Shown here piece by piece: positions 9,237 to 19,837 of a stretch of 64,000 bases of DNA. A model generated the notes under the pieces. The model was not told where the DNA came from. It worked only from the letters and a program-made list of their open reading frames with translations, and ran no database searches. The position numbers were made by a program, and so were the translations under genes. Position 1 is the first letter of the stretch. Each line of letters begins with the position of its first letter. Origin of the DNA: an uncultured Bacilli bacterium (GTDB lineage Bacteria > Bacillota_I > Bacilli_A > RF39 > UBA660); assembly GCA_934098385.1 (NCBI GenBank), contig CAKOOJ010000002.1, positions 186,001 through 250,000 on the forward strand. The letters are read 5' to 3'.

Positions 9237-9507
9237 TTTAAGTGATGATCAGATTAAAGATATAATTAATACTTATGATAATGTTCTTCTTAAGAATTTA
9301 AATTTTTCTAAGAGAAACGTTAAGGAAATTATAAAATATTTAAAAGATTTTGGTGTGGAAGATATTTATAATGTTATTAAAAATAGAATAGATTTATTTT
9401 TCTTACCATTATCATTAGTTAAGCAAAATTTTACTAAATTAGATAAAAATATGCTTTTATATTTATTAAATAATTCTATAGATGATTTAATAAATTATAA
9501 TATTTAG
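9202..9507 (+). CDS. Short repeat protein, possible detached C-terminus of the cluster protein
   Basis: 101 aa with a weak GTG start at 9202 (GTG 9211 is an alternative behind GAGG). It overlaps the preceding gene by 35 nt. It carries helical repeat units (KEIIKYLKDFGVEDIYNVIK, DLFFLPLSLVKQNF) very like those of the two genes upstream. The poor start, the overlap and the shared repeat type suggest it is the C-terminal end of a longer ancestral protein that was separated by a frameshift. Function unknown. Confidence 0.45.
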   Translation: MRKVLSYLKEYDLSDDQIKDIINTYDNVLLKNLNFSKRNVKEIIKYLKDFGVEDIYNVIKNRIDLFFLPLSLVKQNFTKLDKNMLLYLLNNSIDDLINYNI

Positions 9508-9597
9508 ATGACTGCCTATGGTGGTTGTTTTTTTGATAATTAATTTTGATAATTATAAAGTATATTGTATAATTAATTTGATAGTGATGGTGGTAGT

Positions 9598-10950
9598 ATG
9601 GATATAAAAGAAAAGGCAAAATTATTTGCAATAAATGCACATTATGGACAAGTAAGAAAAAATGAAAGAGATAAATCTATGATTATTCATCCGATTAATG
9701 TTGCAAATATTTTGAGTGAATATGATTTTGATGATAATGTTATAGCTGCGGGTTATTTGCATGATGTAGTTGAAGATACTAAATATGAAGATAAAGATAT
9801 ATTAAAAGAATTTGGAAAAGATATTTTATCGCTTGTAATGGGTGATAGTGAACCAGATAAAAAATTATCTTGGGAAGAAAGAAAGCAATATACAATAGAT
9901 GAAGTTAAAACATTAGATATTAGGCATAAAGCAGTTGTTTGTGCTGATAAAATATCGAATTTAGAAGACTTACAAATAGTATTTGAAAAAAATGGTAAAT
10001 ATGATTTTTCAAATTTTAATAGAGGATATGAAAAGCAAAAGTGGTATTTTACTTCACTTTATGATAGTTTAATATTAAATGAAGATGAAAATTTTGAAAT
10101 GTTTAAAAGATTAAGAAGGTTAATTGATGAAATTTTTAGTGACGTTAATAACTTTGGGATACTAGATAATGTGTTTAAAGATAATGAAAAAGAAATTAGA
10201 ATGTTGAAAAAAATTCATTATCAAAAACAGGAGATTAAAAAATTATCTACTATATTTAATTTTAAACCATATGTTATAGAGTTTACTGGTACACCTAGAA
10301 CTGGAAAAACTACATTAATAAATAATTTAAAAGATTTTTTTAAAAAAGGTAAATTTAGTGTTGATATTTTAGAGGAGTTTACTACTTCTGATAATTATAA
10401 GAAAAATATTTATCCAAAGTTAAAAAATCATTATACTAGTGTTGTTAATTTTGAAATACCTAAATATGTTTTAAAACAGTTGAATGAAACAATTGAATGT
10501 AATAATGATATTATAATTGTTGATAGGTCACTTTTTGATAGATTAATATGGATAGATAGATTATTTTTAAAAGATGGATTAGATTTAAAAGATTATGATG
10601 AGTATAAAATAAAATATATTCCTTTAATAAAAGATAAAATAAATATTGTTATTGCAACCTATACAGATAGTTTTACTGCAATTTGTAGAGATTATAATGC
10701 AAATTTATCTATTGAAAAAAGAAGTTTTTTAAATGAAAATAATGTTGATGAATATAATAAATCGTTATTAAATATGAAAGAATTGGCGAATAAGGAAGAT
10801 ATTAATTTTTATTTAATTGATACAACTGATAGAAATCAAAGAGAAGTGTCTTTTGAAGTTATTGGTTATATTTTAGATGATATGAGAAAATATTATTTGT
10901 CTAATATAAAAGAGAATATTGAAAGATGTATAAAAAATTTAATCAAATAA
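9598..10950 (+). CDS. HD-domain hydrolase fused to a P-loop kinase-like domain
   Basis: 450 aa. Residues 1-180 form an HD domain like the hydrolase half of RelA/SpoT enzymes and MESH1: H31, H55-D56 and E59-D60 (HDVVEDT) are in place, as expected for a Mn2+-dependent (p)ppGpp or nucleotide phosphohydrolase. There is no synthetase domain. After a linker of about 40 residues, residues 225-445 form a P-loop domain with Walker A GTPRTGKT (231-238), a VDRSLFDRLIW motif (308-317) resembling the DRS/DR motif of deoxynucleoside and thymidylate kinases, and a basic lid region near 365. A protein that both removes and adds phosphate on nucleotides or related small molecules is a reasonable inference; substrates are unknown. 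It has its own upstream region and stands alone. Confidence 0.75.
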   Translation: MDIKEKAKLFAINAHYGQVRKNERDKSMIIHPINVANILSEYDFDDNVIAAGYLHDVVEDTKYEDKDILKEFGKDILSLVMGDSEPDKKLSWEERKQYTIDEVKTLDIRHKAVVCADKISNLEDLQIVFEKNGKYDFSNFNRGYEKQKWYFTSLYDSLILNEDENFEMFKRLRRLIDEIFSDVNNFGILDNVFKDNEKEIRMLKKIHYQKQEIKKLSTIFNFKPYVIEFTGTPRTGKTTLINNLKDFFKKGKFSVDILEEFTTSDNYKKNIYPKLKNHYTSVVNFEIPKYVLKQLNETIECNNDIIIVDRSLFDRLIWIDRLFLKDGLDLKDYDEYKIKYIPLIKDKINIVIATYTDSFTAICRDYNANLSIEKRSFLNENNVDEYNKSLLNMKELANKEDINFYLIDTTDRNQREVSFEVIGYILDDMRKYYLSNIKENIERCIKNLIK

Positions 10951-11007
10951 ATTTTAGAATAGAGTATATTTTAGAATTAAAGAAATCTTTAGTAAGTTAA
11001 AATAATA

Positions 11008-11031
11008 GAACTACAACTTTGTAGTTTTTTT
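11008..11031 (+). terminator. Terminator after the HD-kinase gene
   Basis: ACTACAA / TTGTAGT arms with a minimal loop and a run of seven T, about 55 nt past the stop codon. Confidence 0.65.
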
Positions 11032-11085
11032 GTGAACAAATGTTTTTGTTTTATAAAAAAAGGTATTTAATAATAGATTGATATT

Positions 11086-11094
11086 TGATATAAT
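11086..11094 (+). promoter_or_regulatory. Extended -10 promoter element for pcrA operon
   Basis: TGATATAAT (TGnTATAAT), 22 nt before the pcrA ATG. Confidence 0.5.
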
Positions 11095-11115
11095 AATTAG
11101 TATGTGAGGTAGAAT

Positions 11116-13197
11116 ATGGAACTATTAAATAATTTAAATAAACAACAGATAGAAGCTGTTAAACATATTGAAGGACCATGCTTAGTAATGGCTGGTGCTG
11201 GTAGTGGTAAAACTAAAGTACTTACTACTAGAATTGCATATTTAATTGAAAATGGAATAAGAGATTATAATATACTTGCAATAACATTTACAAATAAAGC
11301 TGCTAAAGAAATGAAAGAAAGAGTTAATAAAATATTTGGATATGATATATCTAGCTTTATAGGGACATTTCATTCATTTGGACTTAGAATAATAAGAGAA
11401 AATTATATGTATTTAGGATTAGATAAAAACTTTACTATAATAGATAGTGATGATGTTTTAAGTATAATAAAAAAAATACTTAAAGATAAAAATTTAGACC
11501 CTAAACATTATAGTCCTTATTATATAAGAAATAAAATTAGTTTGATTAAAAGTCAAATGTTAAGTGATATGGAAATAGAAAAGTGTTTTAATACTGATAT
11601 AGATTTAGTTGTTAAAGAAGTTTATCATATTTATTTAGATAAAATGATTAAGAATAATAGTATAGATTTTGATGACTTATTATGTAAACCTGTAATATTA
11701 TTTAGTGAACATAAAGATATATTAGAACAATATCAGAATAGATATAAATATATTTTAATAGATGAATATCAAGATACTAATCCAGTGCAGTATAAATTAA
11801 CTAAGTTGCTTGCAAATAAGAATAAAAATATATTTGTTGTTGGTGATATGAATCAAAGTATTTATGCTTTTAGACAAGCTGATTATAGAAATATATTAAA
11901 TTTTGAAAGAGATTATAAAGATTGTAAAGTTATTAAGTTGGAAGAGAATTATAGAAGTACTAATAATATACTTAATGCTGCTAACTCTGTAATAAAAAAT
12001 AATAAAGAGAGAAAAGATTTGAAATTATGGAGTGAAAAGGGTGAAGGTATTAAGATTAAGTACATGAGAGCTTATGATGAAAAACATGAGATAACACTTG
12101 TTATTGAAGAAATAAATAAGCTTTTAAATGAAGGATATGATAGAAAAGATATTGGAATACTTTATAGAACAAATGCACAAAGTCGTGTAGTTGAAGAGGG
12201 AATGCTTGCTAAAGGGATACCTTATAAAGTTGTTGGTAGCTATTACTTTTATAATAGAAAAGAAATTAAAGATTTAATTAGTTATTTAAGACTTATATAT
12301 AATAATAATGATGAAGTTAGTTTGAGAAGAATCATTAATGTTCCTAAACGTGGTATAGGGGATGCTGCTATTAAAAATTTAGAGAATGTTAGTATGTTAG
12401 AAGGTATAAGTATGTTTGATGCTTTGTCTACTAATAAAGAAATAGAATTTAAGAATTTAATAACCGATTTAGTTAACGATAGCAATAACATGAGTTTGAC
12501 AGAATTAATTGATAGTGTTTTAACTAAGACTGGTTTGAGACGTGAATTAGAAGAAGATAAAACATTAGAAAATGAATTAAGACTTGATAACTTGATGGAA
12601 TTTAAAAGTATAACTGCTTCTTTTGAAGAAAGAACTGGTATGGTTAGTTTAGGTGAGTTCTTGGAAGAAATAAGTCTGATTAGTGATATGTCTAGTCATA
12701 AAGAAGATGGTGATGAAGTGACTTTAATGACTATACATAGTGCTAAAGGTTTAGAGTTTGATGTAGTATTCTTAATTGGTATGGAAGAGGGATTATTTCC
12801 ACATACAATGAGTTTGATGGAAAATGGTATTGAAGAAGAAAGACGTTTGTGTTATGTTGGTATTACAAGAGCTAGAGAAAGATTATATATCACAAATGCT
12901 AAAAGAAGAATGTTATATGGTAAAGATACAATGAATATGCCTAGTAGATTTATAGATGAAATCGATAGCAATTGTATTGAAGAAAATGATGTTGGTATCA
13001 AAGTAGAAAAGAAAATTGATGCTAAAAAAATGTATAACAAAAGTGAAAATGCAGAAATTAAAATAGGTGATATCATTAATCATGAAAGTTTGGGTACTGG
13101 TGTTGTAGTAAATATGAATGGAGATTTAATTGATGTTGCATTTAAAAGTGGAGTTAAAAAATTAATGAAAAATCATAAAAGTATTAGTAAATTATAG
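11116..13197 (+). CDS. pcrA: PcrA/UvrD-type ATP-dependent DNA helicase
   Basis: 693 aa superfamily 1A 3'-5' helicase used in nucleotide excision repair and in removing stalled complexes. Seen in order: Q-motif region LNNLNKQQIEAV, Walker A MAGAGSGKT (about 27-35), TFTNKAAKEM (motif Ia), DEYQDTN (Walker B, about 220), VVGDMNQSIYAFRQAD (motif III), a motif IV region EENYRSTNNI, TIHSAKGLEFDVVFLIG (motif V), and VGITRARERLYI (motif VI). The C-terminus ends in the small Tudor/KOW-like fold (HESLGTGVVVNMNGDLIDVAF) that contacts RNA polymerase in Bacillus PcrA. It is 12 nt from the next gene and in the pcrA-ligA order of Bacilli. Confidence 0.95.
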   Translation: MELLNNLNKQQIEAVKHIEGPCLVMAGAGSGKTKVLTTRIAYLIENGIRDYNILAITFTNKAAKEMKERVNKIFGYDISSFIGTFHSFGLRIIRENYMYLGLDKNFTIIDSDDVLSIIKKILKDKNLDPKHYSPYYIRNKISLIKSQMLSDMEIEKCFNTDIDLVVKEVYHIYLDKMIKNNSIDFDDLLCKPVILFSEHKDILEQYQNRYKYILIDEYQDTNPVQYKLTKLLANKNKNIFVVGDMNQSIYAFRQADYRNILNFERDYKDCKVIKLEENYRSTNNILNAANSVIKNNKERKDLKLWSEKGEGIKIKYMRAYDEKHEITLVIEEINKLLNEGYDRKDIGILYRTNAQSRVVEEGMLAKGIPYKVVGSYYFYNRKEIKDLISYLRLIYNNNDEVSLRRIINVPKRGIGDAAIKNLENVSMLEGISMFDALSTNKEIEFKNLITDLVNDSNNMSLTELIDSVLTKTGLRRELEEDKTLENELRLDNLMEFKSITASFEERTGMVSLGEFLEEISLISDMSSHKEDGDEVTLMTIHSAKGLEFDVVFLIGMEEGLFPHTMSLMENGIEEERRLCYVGITRARERLYITNAKRRMLYGKDTMNMPSRFIDEIDSNCIEENDVGIKVEKKIDAKKMYNKSENAEIKIGDIINHESLGTGVVVNMNGDLIDVAFKSGVKKLMKNHKSISKL

Positions 13198-13209
13198 GAG
13201 GAAAGATTT

Positions 13210-14094
13210 ATGACATTATTAATATTAGCTGCTGGAATGGGTAGCAGATTTGGTGGTTTAAAACAAATGGAACCTATGGGTCCTAATGGAGAATTTATTA
13301 TTGATTATTCAGTTTATGATGCTAAAAAGGCTGGTTTTAATAAGATAGTATTTGTTATTAAAGAAGAAATGTATGAAGATTTTAAAAATACTATTGGTAA
13401 AAGAGTAGAAGACAAAATTGATGTAGAATATGTTTTTCAAAAAATGGAAGATGTTCCAGTTAATATAGATTTTGAAAGAGTTAAACCTTGGGGAACTGGA
13501 CATGCCATTTTGGAATGTAAAAATGCTATTAATGAACCTTTTGCAATAATAAATGCAGATGATTTTTATGGTAGAAATTCTTTTGTTAAAGCTTATCAAT
13601 TTTTGAGTGGTGGAATAAGCGATAAAGAATTTGGTTTGATTGGTTATAGAGCTTGTAATACTATAACAGAGAATGGTAGTGTTAAACGTGGTGTTTGTGA
13701 AATTGAAGATGGTGTGCTTACTGGTATAAATGAGAGTAGTATAGAAAAAGTTGATAATCATATACATTGTAAGTCTTTAGTAGATGGTGAAGAATATGAT
13801 GTTGAACTTAATAGATTAGTTAGTATGAATATGTTATTGTTTACTCCAAAAATATTTGATTATTTAGAAAGTGATTTTGTTAGTTTCTTAAATAATATGA
13901 AAGATAAAGAAAAAGATGAATTTTTAATTCCTGAAGTAGTTGATCTACATATTAAATCTGGTGATATAAGTGTTAAAGTTATTGAAACAGATAGTGTTTG
14001 GTATGGAGTAACTTATAAGGAAGATAAAGATAGTGTTAAAGATGCAATAAATAATTTAATTAATAATGGTGAATATAGTAAGAATTTATGGTGA
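13210..14094 (+). CDS. Sugar-phosphate nucleotidyltransferase
   Basis: 294 aa of the NTP_transferase fold. The N-terminal signature LILAAGMGSRFGGLKQ is present, with a nucleotide-binding GxGxRxxxxKQ; further on come WGTGHAIL and INADDFYG, the latter holding the metal-binding Asp pair. It lacks the left-handed beta-helix acetyltransferase domain of GlmU, so it is a simple nucleotidyltransferase that activates a sugar phosphate or choline/phosphono headgroup for cell-surface polymers; the exact substrate is open. Strong AGGAGG site, placed between pcrA and ligA in one operon. Its insertion between these two is unusual compared with Bacillus. Confidence 0.8.
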   Translation: MTLLILAAGMGSRFGGLKQMEPMGPNGEFIIDYSVYDAKKAGFNKIVFVIKEEMYEDFKNTIGKRVEDKIDVEYVFQKMEDVPVNIDFERVKPWGTGHAILECKNAINEPFAIINADDFYGRNSFVKAYQFLSGGISDKEFGLIGYRACNTITENGSVKRGVCEIEDGVLTGINESSIEKVDNHIHCKSLVDGEEYDVELNRLVSMNMLLFTPKIFDYLESDFVSFLNNMKDKEKDEFLIPEVVDLHIKSGDISVKVIETDSVWYGVTYKEDKDSVKDAINNLINNGEYSKNLW

Positions 14095-14097
14095 TAA

Positions 14098-16080
<1,983 letters not shown>

Positions 16081-16177
16081 ATTTGCTTTTGTGAATCTTT
16101 TTTAATTTGTCTAAAAAATGTTATAATTGAATAAACATTAATTATATTGTATAATTATTTTATTAAAGAGGTGGATT

Positions 16178-16651
16178 ATGAAAAAATTTAAAGAGTTTTA
16201 TAAAAGAAATAGAGTTTATTCTATTTTAATGATTGTATCTTTAGTTTGTATTGTATCCATATTGGTTGGTGTTATAGTTTATTTTATTGGACAAACAACT
16301 AAAGATAAGTATGGTAATAGATTAGATGGAATTGAAAGTGTACAAATTAATGATACTAAGAAAAATGAAGTGGCAAATAAAATAAAAGAAAATGAATTAG
16401 TAGATAATGTTGATATTGATATTAAAGGTAAATTAATCTATGTTAATATAACTTTAAAAACTGGTAAACATACTGATAGTGAGGCTATATGTCAAACTTC
16501 ATTAGATACATTTACTGAAGATGAAAAGAAATTTTATGATATTCAGTATATTGTATCTAATAAAGATAAAAATATAGAGGAAAATTTTCCTGTAATGGGT
16601 TATATTAAAGCAGGTAATTCTGTTATAAAATGGACTAATTATGTTCAATAG
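16178..16651 (+). CDS. Unknown membrane-anchored protein
   Basis: 157 aa. Basic N-terminus, one transmembrane helix at about 17-38 (YSILMIVSLVCIVSILVGVI), then an outside domain with alternating beta pattern (VDIDIKGKLIYVNITLK) and a C-terminal segment that would form part of the same fold. No lipobox. Clear GAGGTGG ribosome site. It sits 9 nt upstream of the sensor gene at 16660 and is likely co-expressed with it; it occupies the place where Bacillus has camS after pcrA-ligA but does not resemble CamS. Family not recognised. Confidence 0.65.
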   Translation: MKKFKEFYKRNRVYSILMIVSLVCIVSILVGVIVYFIGQTTKDKYGNRLDGIESVQINDTKKNEVANKIKENELVDNVDIDIKGKLIYVNITLKTGKHTDSEAICQTSLDTFTEDEKKFYDIQYIVSNKDKNIEENFPVMGYIKAGNSVIKWTNYVQ

Positions 16652-16659
16652 GTGATGTT

Positions 16660-18687
16660 ATGAAAAAATTAAAAAAAATAATTATATTGTCTATTATTTC
16701 ATTGATTCTAATTAGTGGAATAGTATTTGGAATATATAAAGTATTTAAAGATAAAAATAGTTTAACAATTAGTGAAAAAACTTGGATAAGTAATAATAAA
16801 AATAGTGTTTATTCTATAAATGTACCTAATGATATAAATGTATTTGGAAAAAATGGTACTGGTGTATTTTTTGATTTTGTTAATGATTTAGATGAAGAAT
16901 TGGATTTAAAACTAAATAGTACAGTATATTCAATAGATAATCCAAATGATTCATTTGGATTTAGTATAAATACTAATTATGATAAAAGAGATTTATTAAT
17001 TTATACAGATTATTATGTTCTTTTAAATCTAGAAAATAATAGTGTTATAAATCCTAGTAATATAACTGAAGGTAATATAGGTATTTTAAGTAAAGATTTA
17101 AGTTATGTTAGCAATTACTATAAATTGAATGGAACAATTAAATCTTATGAAAATAAAGATACTATGTTAAAAGAATTTGAAGAAAAAAAGATATCATATG
17201 TTATTGTTCCTATGACACAATATAAAGATATTATAATAGAAAAAGGATATAATATATGTTATTTCTTTAATGATGCTAAAGTATATTATTATTTACATTT
17301 AGGAAATGACGAAACATTAAATTCTATTATTACAAAATTTTATAATAACTGGATAAACAATAATTATGAAGAAAAGTATAATAATAATAATTATAAATTA
17401 TTTATTGATAGTTTAAAAATTGATGATGCTGCAGAAGATAAATTGACCGATAAAAATTATAAATTTGATTTTTTAGTATATCAACCTTATCAATTATTAT
17501 CAAAAGGTAAATTAAATGGAATAGTTAATGAATATTTAAATTCCTTTAAAAAGTTTAGTGATGTAGATTTCATTTATAATAGAGTTAGAAAATTTAATGA
17601 TTTAAAATATGATATAAATAAAGAAAAAACAGATTTAATATTTGGAATATATGATTACAGTAAAGATTATAAAAAAATAAATACTAATTTTAAAATAAAT
17701 TATTATTTAATTAGTAATAAAAAATTAAAATTAAATATTGATTCGTTAAAAGCATATAATGGAGAAATATATGTTTTAGAAAATTCAATGTTATATCAGT
17801 ATTTAAGTACTTTTAATAATATTACTACAAAAACTTATAGTAAACTTAGAGATGTAAAAAAATTAATAAAGAAAGATAAAATAGTATTGGTAGATAAATT
17901 ATATTATGATAATTATTTAATAGATAATTTAGATAATGTGGATATTATTTTAGAAAATGTTATTACTGATAGTACATATAATTTTTATTATAAGAATGAT
18001 ACTGATGTGTTTTATAAATTATTTAGTAGTTATATTAATACTTTAAATAGCAATGAAATAATTAAAAATAGTTTGAATACATATTTTGAAGTTTATGAAG
18101 CGGGTAATAGAACAGTTAAACTTGCTAAATATATTATTTTACTTATTACTGTTATAATTATAGGCGTATTTATATTAATTAGAAATAAGAAAAAAATAGT
18201 ATTGAATACTAAAGTTAAAAATAATGATAAAATAAGATATGTTGATATGCTTACTAGTTTAAAAAACAGAAATTATTTGAATGATAAACTAGAAAATTGG
18301 AATCAAAATGCTGTTTATCCGCAAGCTGTTATTGTTATGGATTTGAACAATGTAAAATATTTAAATGATACATTTGGTCATGAAGAAGGAGATAAGCAAA
18401 TTAAGGCTGCTGCAAATGCTTTATTTAAAACACAACTTGAGAATACTGAATTATTAAGAACTGATGGAAATGAGTTTATGGTATATTTAGTAGGATATAC
18501 TGAAAAACAAGTAGTTAGTTATATTAAAAAGCTAATGAAAGAATTAAAAAAATTACCATATGAATATGGTGTTGCGATAGGATTTAGTATGATAAATGAT
18601 GATCTTAAATTAGTTGAAGATGCATTTAATGAAGCAACTATCCAAATGAGAAAAAATAAAAGCGCTTTTGAGGATAATGATGAATAA
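16660..18687 (+). CDS. Sensor with solute-binding outer domain and degenerate GGDEF domain
   Basis: 675 aa. A TM anchor at 7-26, an extracytoplasmic region of about 450 residues that resembles two lobes of a family 3 solute-binding protein (for example residues with NNSVINPSNITEGNIGILSKD), a second TM helix at about 488-506, and a C-terminal GGDEF domain (about 525-665). The domain keeps the first metal Asp and the NDTFGHEEGD block but the active-site loop reads D602-G603-N604-E605-F606 in place of GG(D/E)EF, so the second metal-binding acid is replaced by Asn. Diguanylate cyclase activity is therefore doubtful; it may bind GTP or act through protein contact. No EAL or PilZ gene is in the window. 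Confidence 0.82.
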   Translation: MKKLKKIIILSIISLILISGIVFGIYKVFKDKNSLTISEKTWISNNKNSVYSINVPNDINVFGKNGTGVFFDFVNDLDEELDLKLNSTVYSIDNPNDSFGFSINTNYDKRDLLIYTDYYVLLNLENNSVINPSNITEGNIGILSKDLSYVSNYYKLNGTIKSYENKDTMLKEFEEKKISYVIVPMTQYKDIIIEKGYNICYFFNDAKVYYYLHLGNDETLNSIITKFYNNWINNNYEEKYNNNNYKLFIDSLKIDDAAEDKLTDKNYKFDFLVYQPYQLLSKGKLNGIVNEYLNSFKKFSDVDFIYNRVRKFNDLKYDINKEKTDLIFGIYDYSKDYKKINTNFKINYYLISNKKLKLNIDSLKAYNGEIYVLENSMLYQYLSTFNNITTKTYSKLRDVKKLIKKDKIVLVDKLYYDNYLIDNLDNVDIILENVITDSTYNFYYKNDTDVFYKLFSSYINTLNSNEIIKNSLNTYFEVYEAGNRTVKLAKYIILLITVIIIGVFILIRNKKKIVLNTKVKNNDKIRYVDMLTSLKNRNYLNDKLENWNQNAVYPQAVIVMDLNNVKYLNDTFGHEEGDKQIKAAANALFKTQLENTELLRTDGNEFMVYLVGYTEKQVVSYIKKLMKELKKLPYEYGVAIGFSMINDDLKLVEDAFNEATIQMRKNKSAFEDNDE

Positions 18688-19561
18688 GAAAAAAGATAAT
18701 GTGATCAGCAAATTACTGTCGGGTAATAGGAAATATTTTAAAGATTTTTTTAGCAAAGTATGGGAAATAATTGTTAAACCCGAAATGCTTTTTTTGCCTG
18801 GTGATTTAGCATTTTCTATTATACTTAGTATTGTGCCAATAATTTCTATTGTAAGTGCTATTTCAGCTTCTTTTGGATTAACTGTTAATGATATTAGTGA
18901 ATTTTTGGGTAAAATTTTCACTACTATAAAATTTGATTTAATAATTCCTAACATTCTAGAACAACCTATAACTTTAAAATATATAAGTGTTATATGTATT
19001 ATGTTTTATGTTGCTTCTAATGGAGCAACAAGTATAATTATTGCTAGTAACCAAATATATGGTATAAAACAATCAACATATTTTAAAAGAAAATTAAAAG
19101 CTATTTTTATGACTATGTTACTTTGTATACTATATATATTTGTTTTATTAGTTCCTTTGTTAGGAAATAAAATTATTTCTAGCTTTGATTATTTTAATAT
19201 AAAAAATATTATAAATCCAATACTTACTATTGTTAGAGGTCCAATAACATGGCTTATTATATATTTTTTTGTTAAATCGATATATGTTATAGCCCCTGAT
19301 AAAGAAGTGGATACTAGGGGAATTAATTTAGGAGCAATATTTACGACTTTATTTTGGGTTTTAGCAACATATTTATATAGTGGATATATTAATAACTTTA
19401 CTGCATATGATAAATATTATGGAAGTTTAAGTGGTATTGCAATATTAATGTTATGGATATATTGGTTAAGTTTTATATTTGTTATAGGTTTATGTTTAAA
19501 TGTAAAAGTTGAAAACAAGGAAATGGAAAAAACTGGTATAATAAAAGAAGTGAATAAATAA
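18680..19561 (+). CDS. YihY/BrkB family inner-membrane protein
   Basis: About 293 aa from ATG 18680, which overlaps the upstream stop (TAA 18685-18687); GAGG lies 6 nt before it. Six or so hydrophobic helices and the family pattern FSIILSIVPIISIVSA, FYVASNGATSII, APDKEVDTRGINLGAIFTT and YGSLSGIAILMLWIYW are visible. Early claims that YihY is RNase BN were withdrawn in the literature; the function is unknown, possibly lipid or envelope-related. Its coupling to the sensor gene upstream is the only contextual clue. Confidence 0.85.
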   Translation: MNKKKDNVISKLLSGNRKYFKDFFSKVWEIIVKPEMLFLPGDLAFSIILSIVPIISIVSAISASFGLTVNDISEFLGKIFTTIKFDLIIPNILEQPITLKYISVICIMFYVASNGATSIIIASNQIYGIKQSTYFKRKLKAIFMTMLLCILYIFVLLVPLLGNKIISSFDYFNIKNIINPILTIVRGPITWLIIYFFVKSIYVIAPDKEVDTRGINLGAIFTTLFWVLATYLYSGYINNFTAYDKYYGSLSGIAILMLWIYWLSFIFVIGLCLNVKVENKEMEKTGIIKEVNK

Positions 19562-19566
19562 ATAAT

Positions 19567-19591
19567 AATAATGTACTCACGAGTATTATTT
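19567..19591. repeat. Inverted repeat in the 276-bp gap before the ORF6N gene
   Basis: GTACTCA and TGAGTAC (7 bp, 11-nt spacer) just after the BrkB stop. No T-run follows. It could be an operator or part of the brkB 3' end; no further evidence. Confidence 0.3.
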
Positions 19592-19666
19592 GAGTACCGA
19601 TTGTTTACGATATTAAATTAATTTGATGTTTTAAATTAAAAAATATTGTGAAATAATATTCAAGGG

Positions 19667-19698
19667 ACACATTCTAGTTAATGTGTTTCTTTTTTTTT
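19667..19698 (+). terminator. Terminator upstream of the ORF6N gene
   Basis: ACACATT / AATGTGT arms with a 6-nt loop and a long T-rich tail. Confidence 0.65.
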
Positions 19699-19837
19699 GT
19701 ACAAATTTCAATAATTTATAGTGTATGTAATTTGATATTGATAAAGTATATATCAGATGCTATAATAGTATTTAAAAGAAAATGGTACATAGTTAAAAAT
19801 ATAAATATTTTTAATCTGTTAATTTAGGAGGTTTTGA

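Noticed and set aside
13309..13767. 152-codon open frame on the - strand inside the nucleotidyltransferase gene
   Set aside because: Shadow of a well-conserved + strand gene; composition is that of an antisense AT-rich frame with no recognisable motifs.
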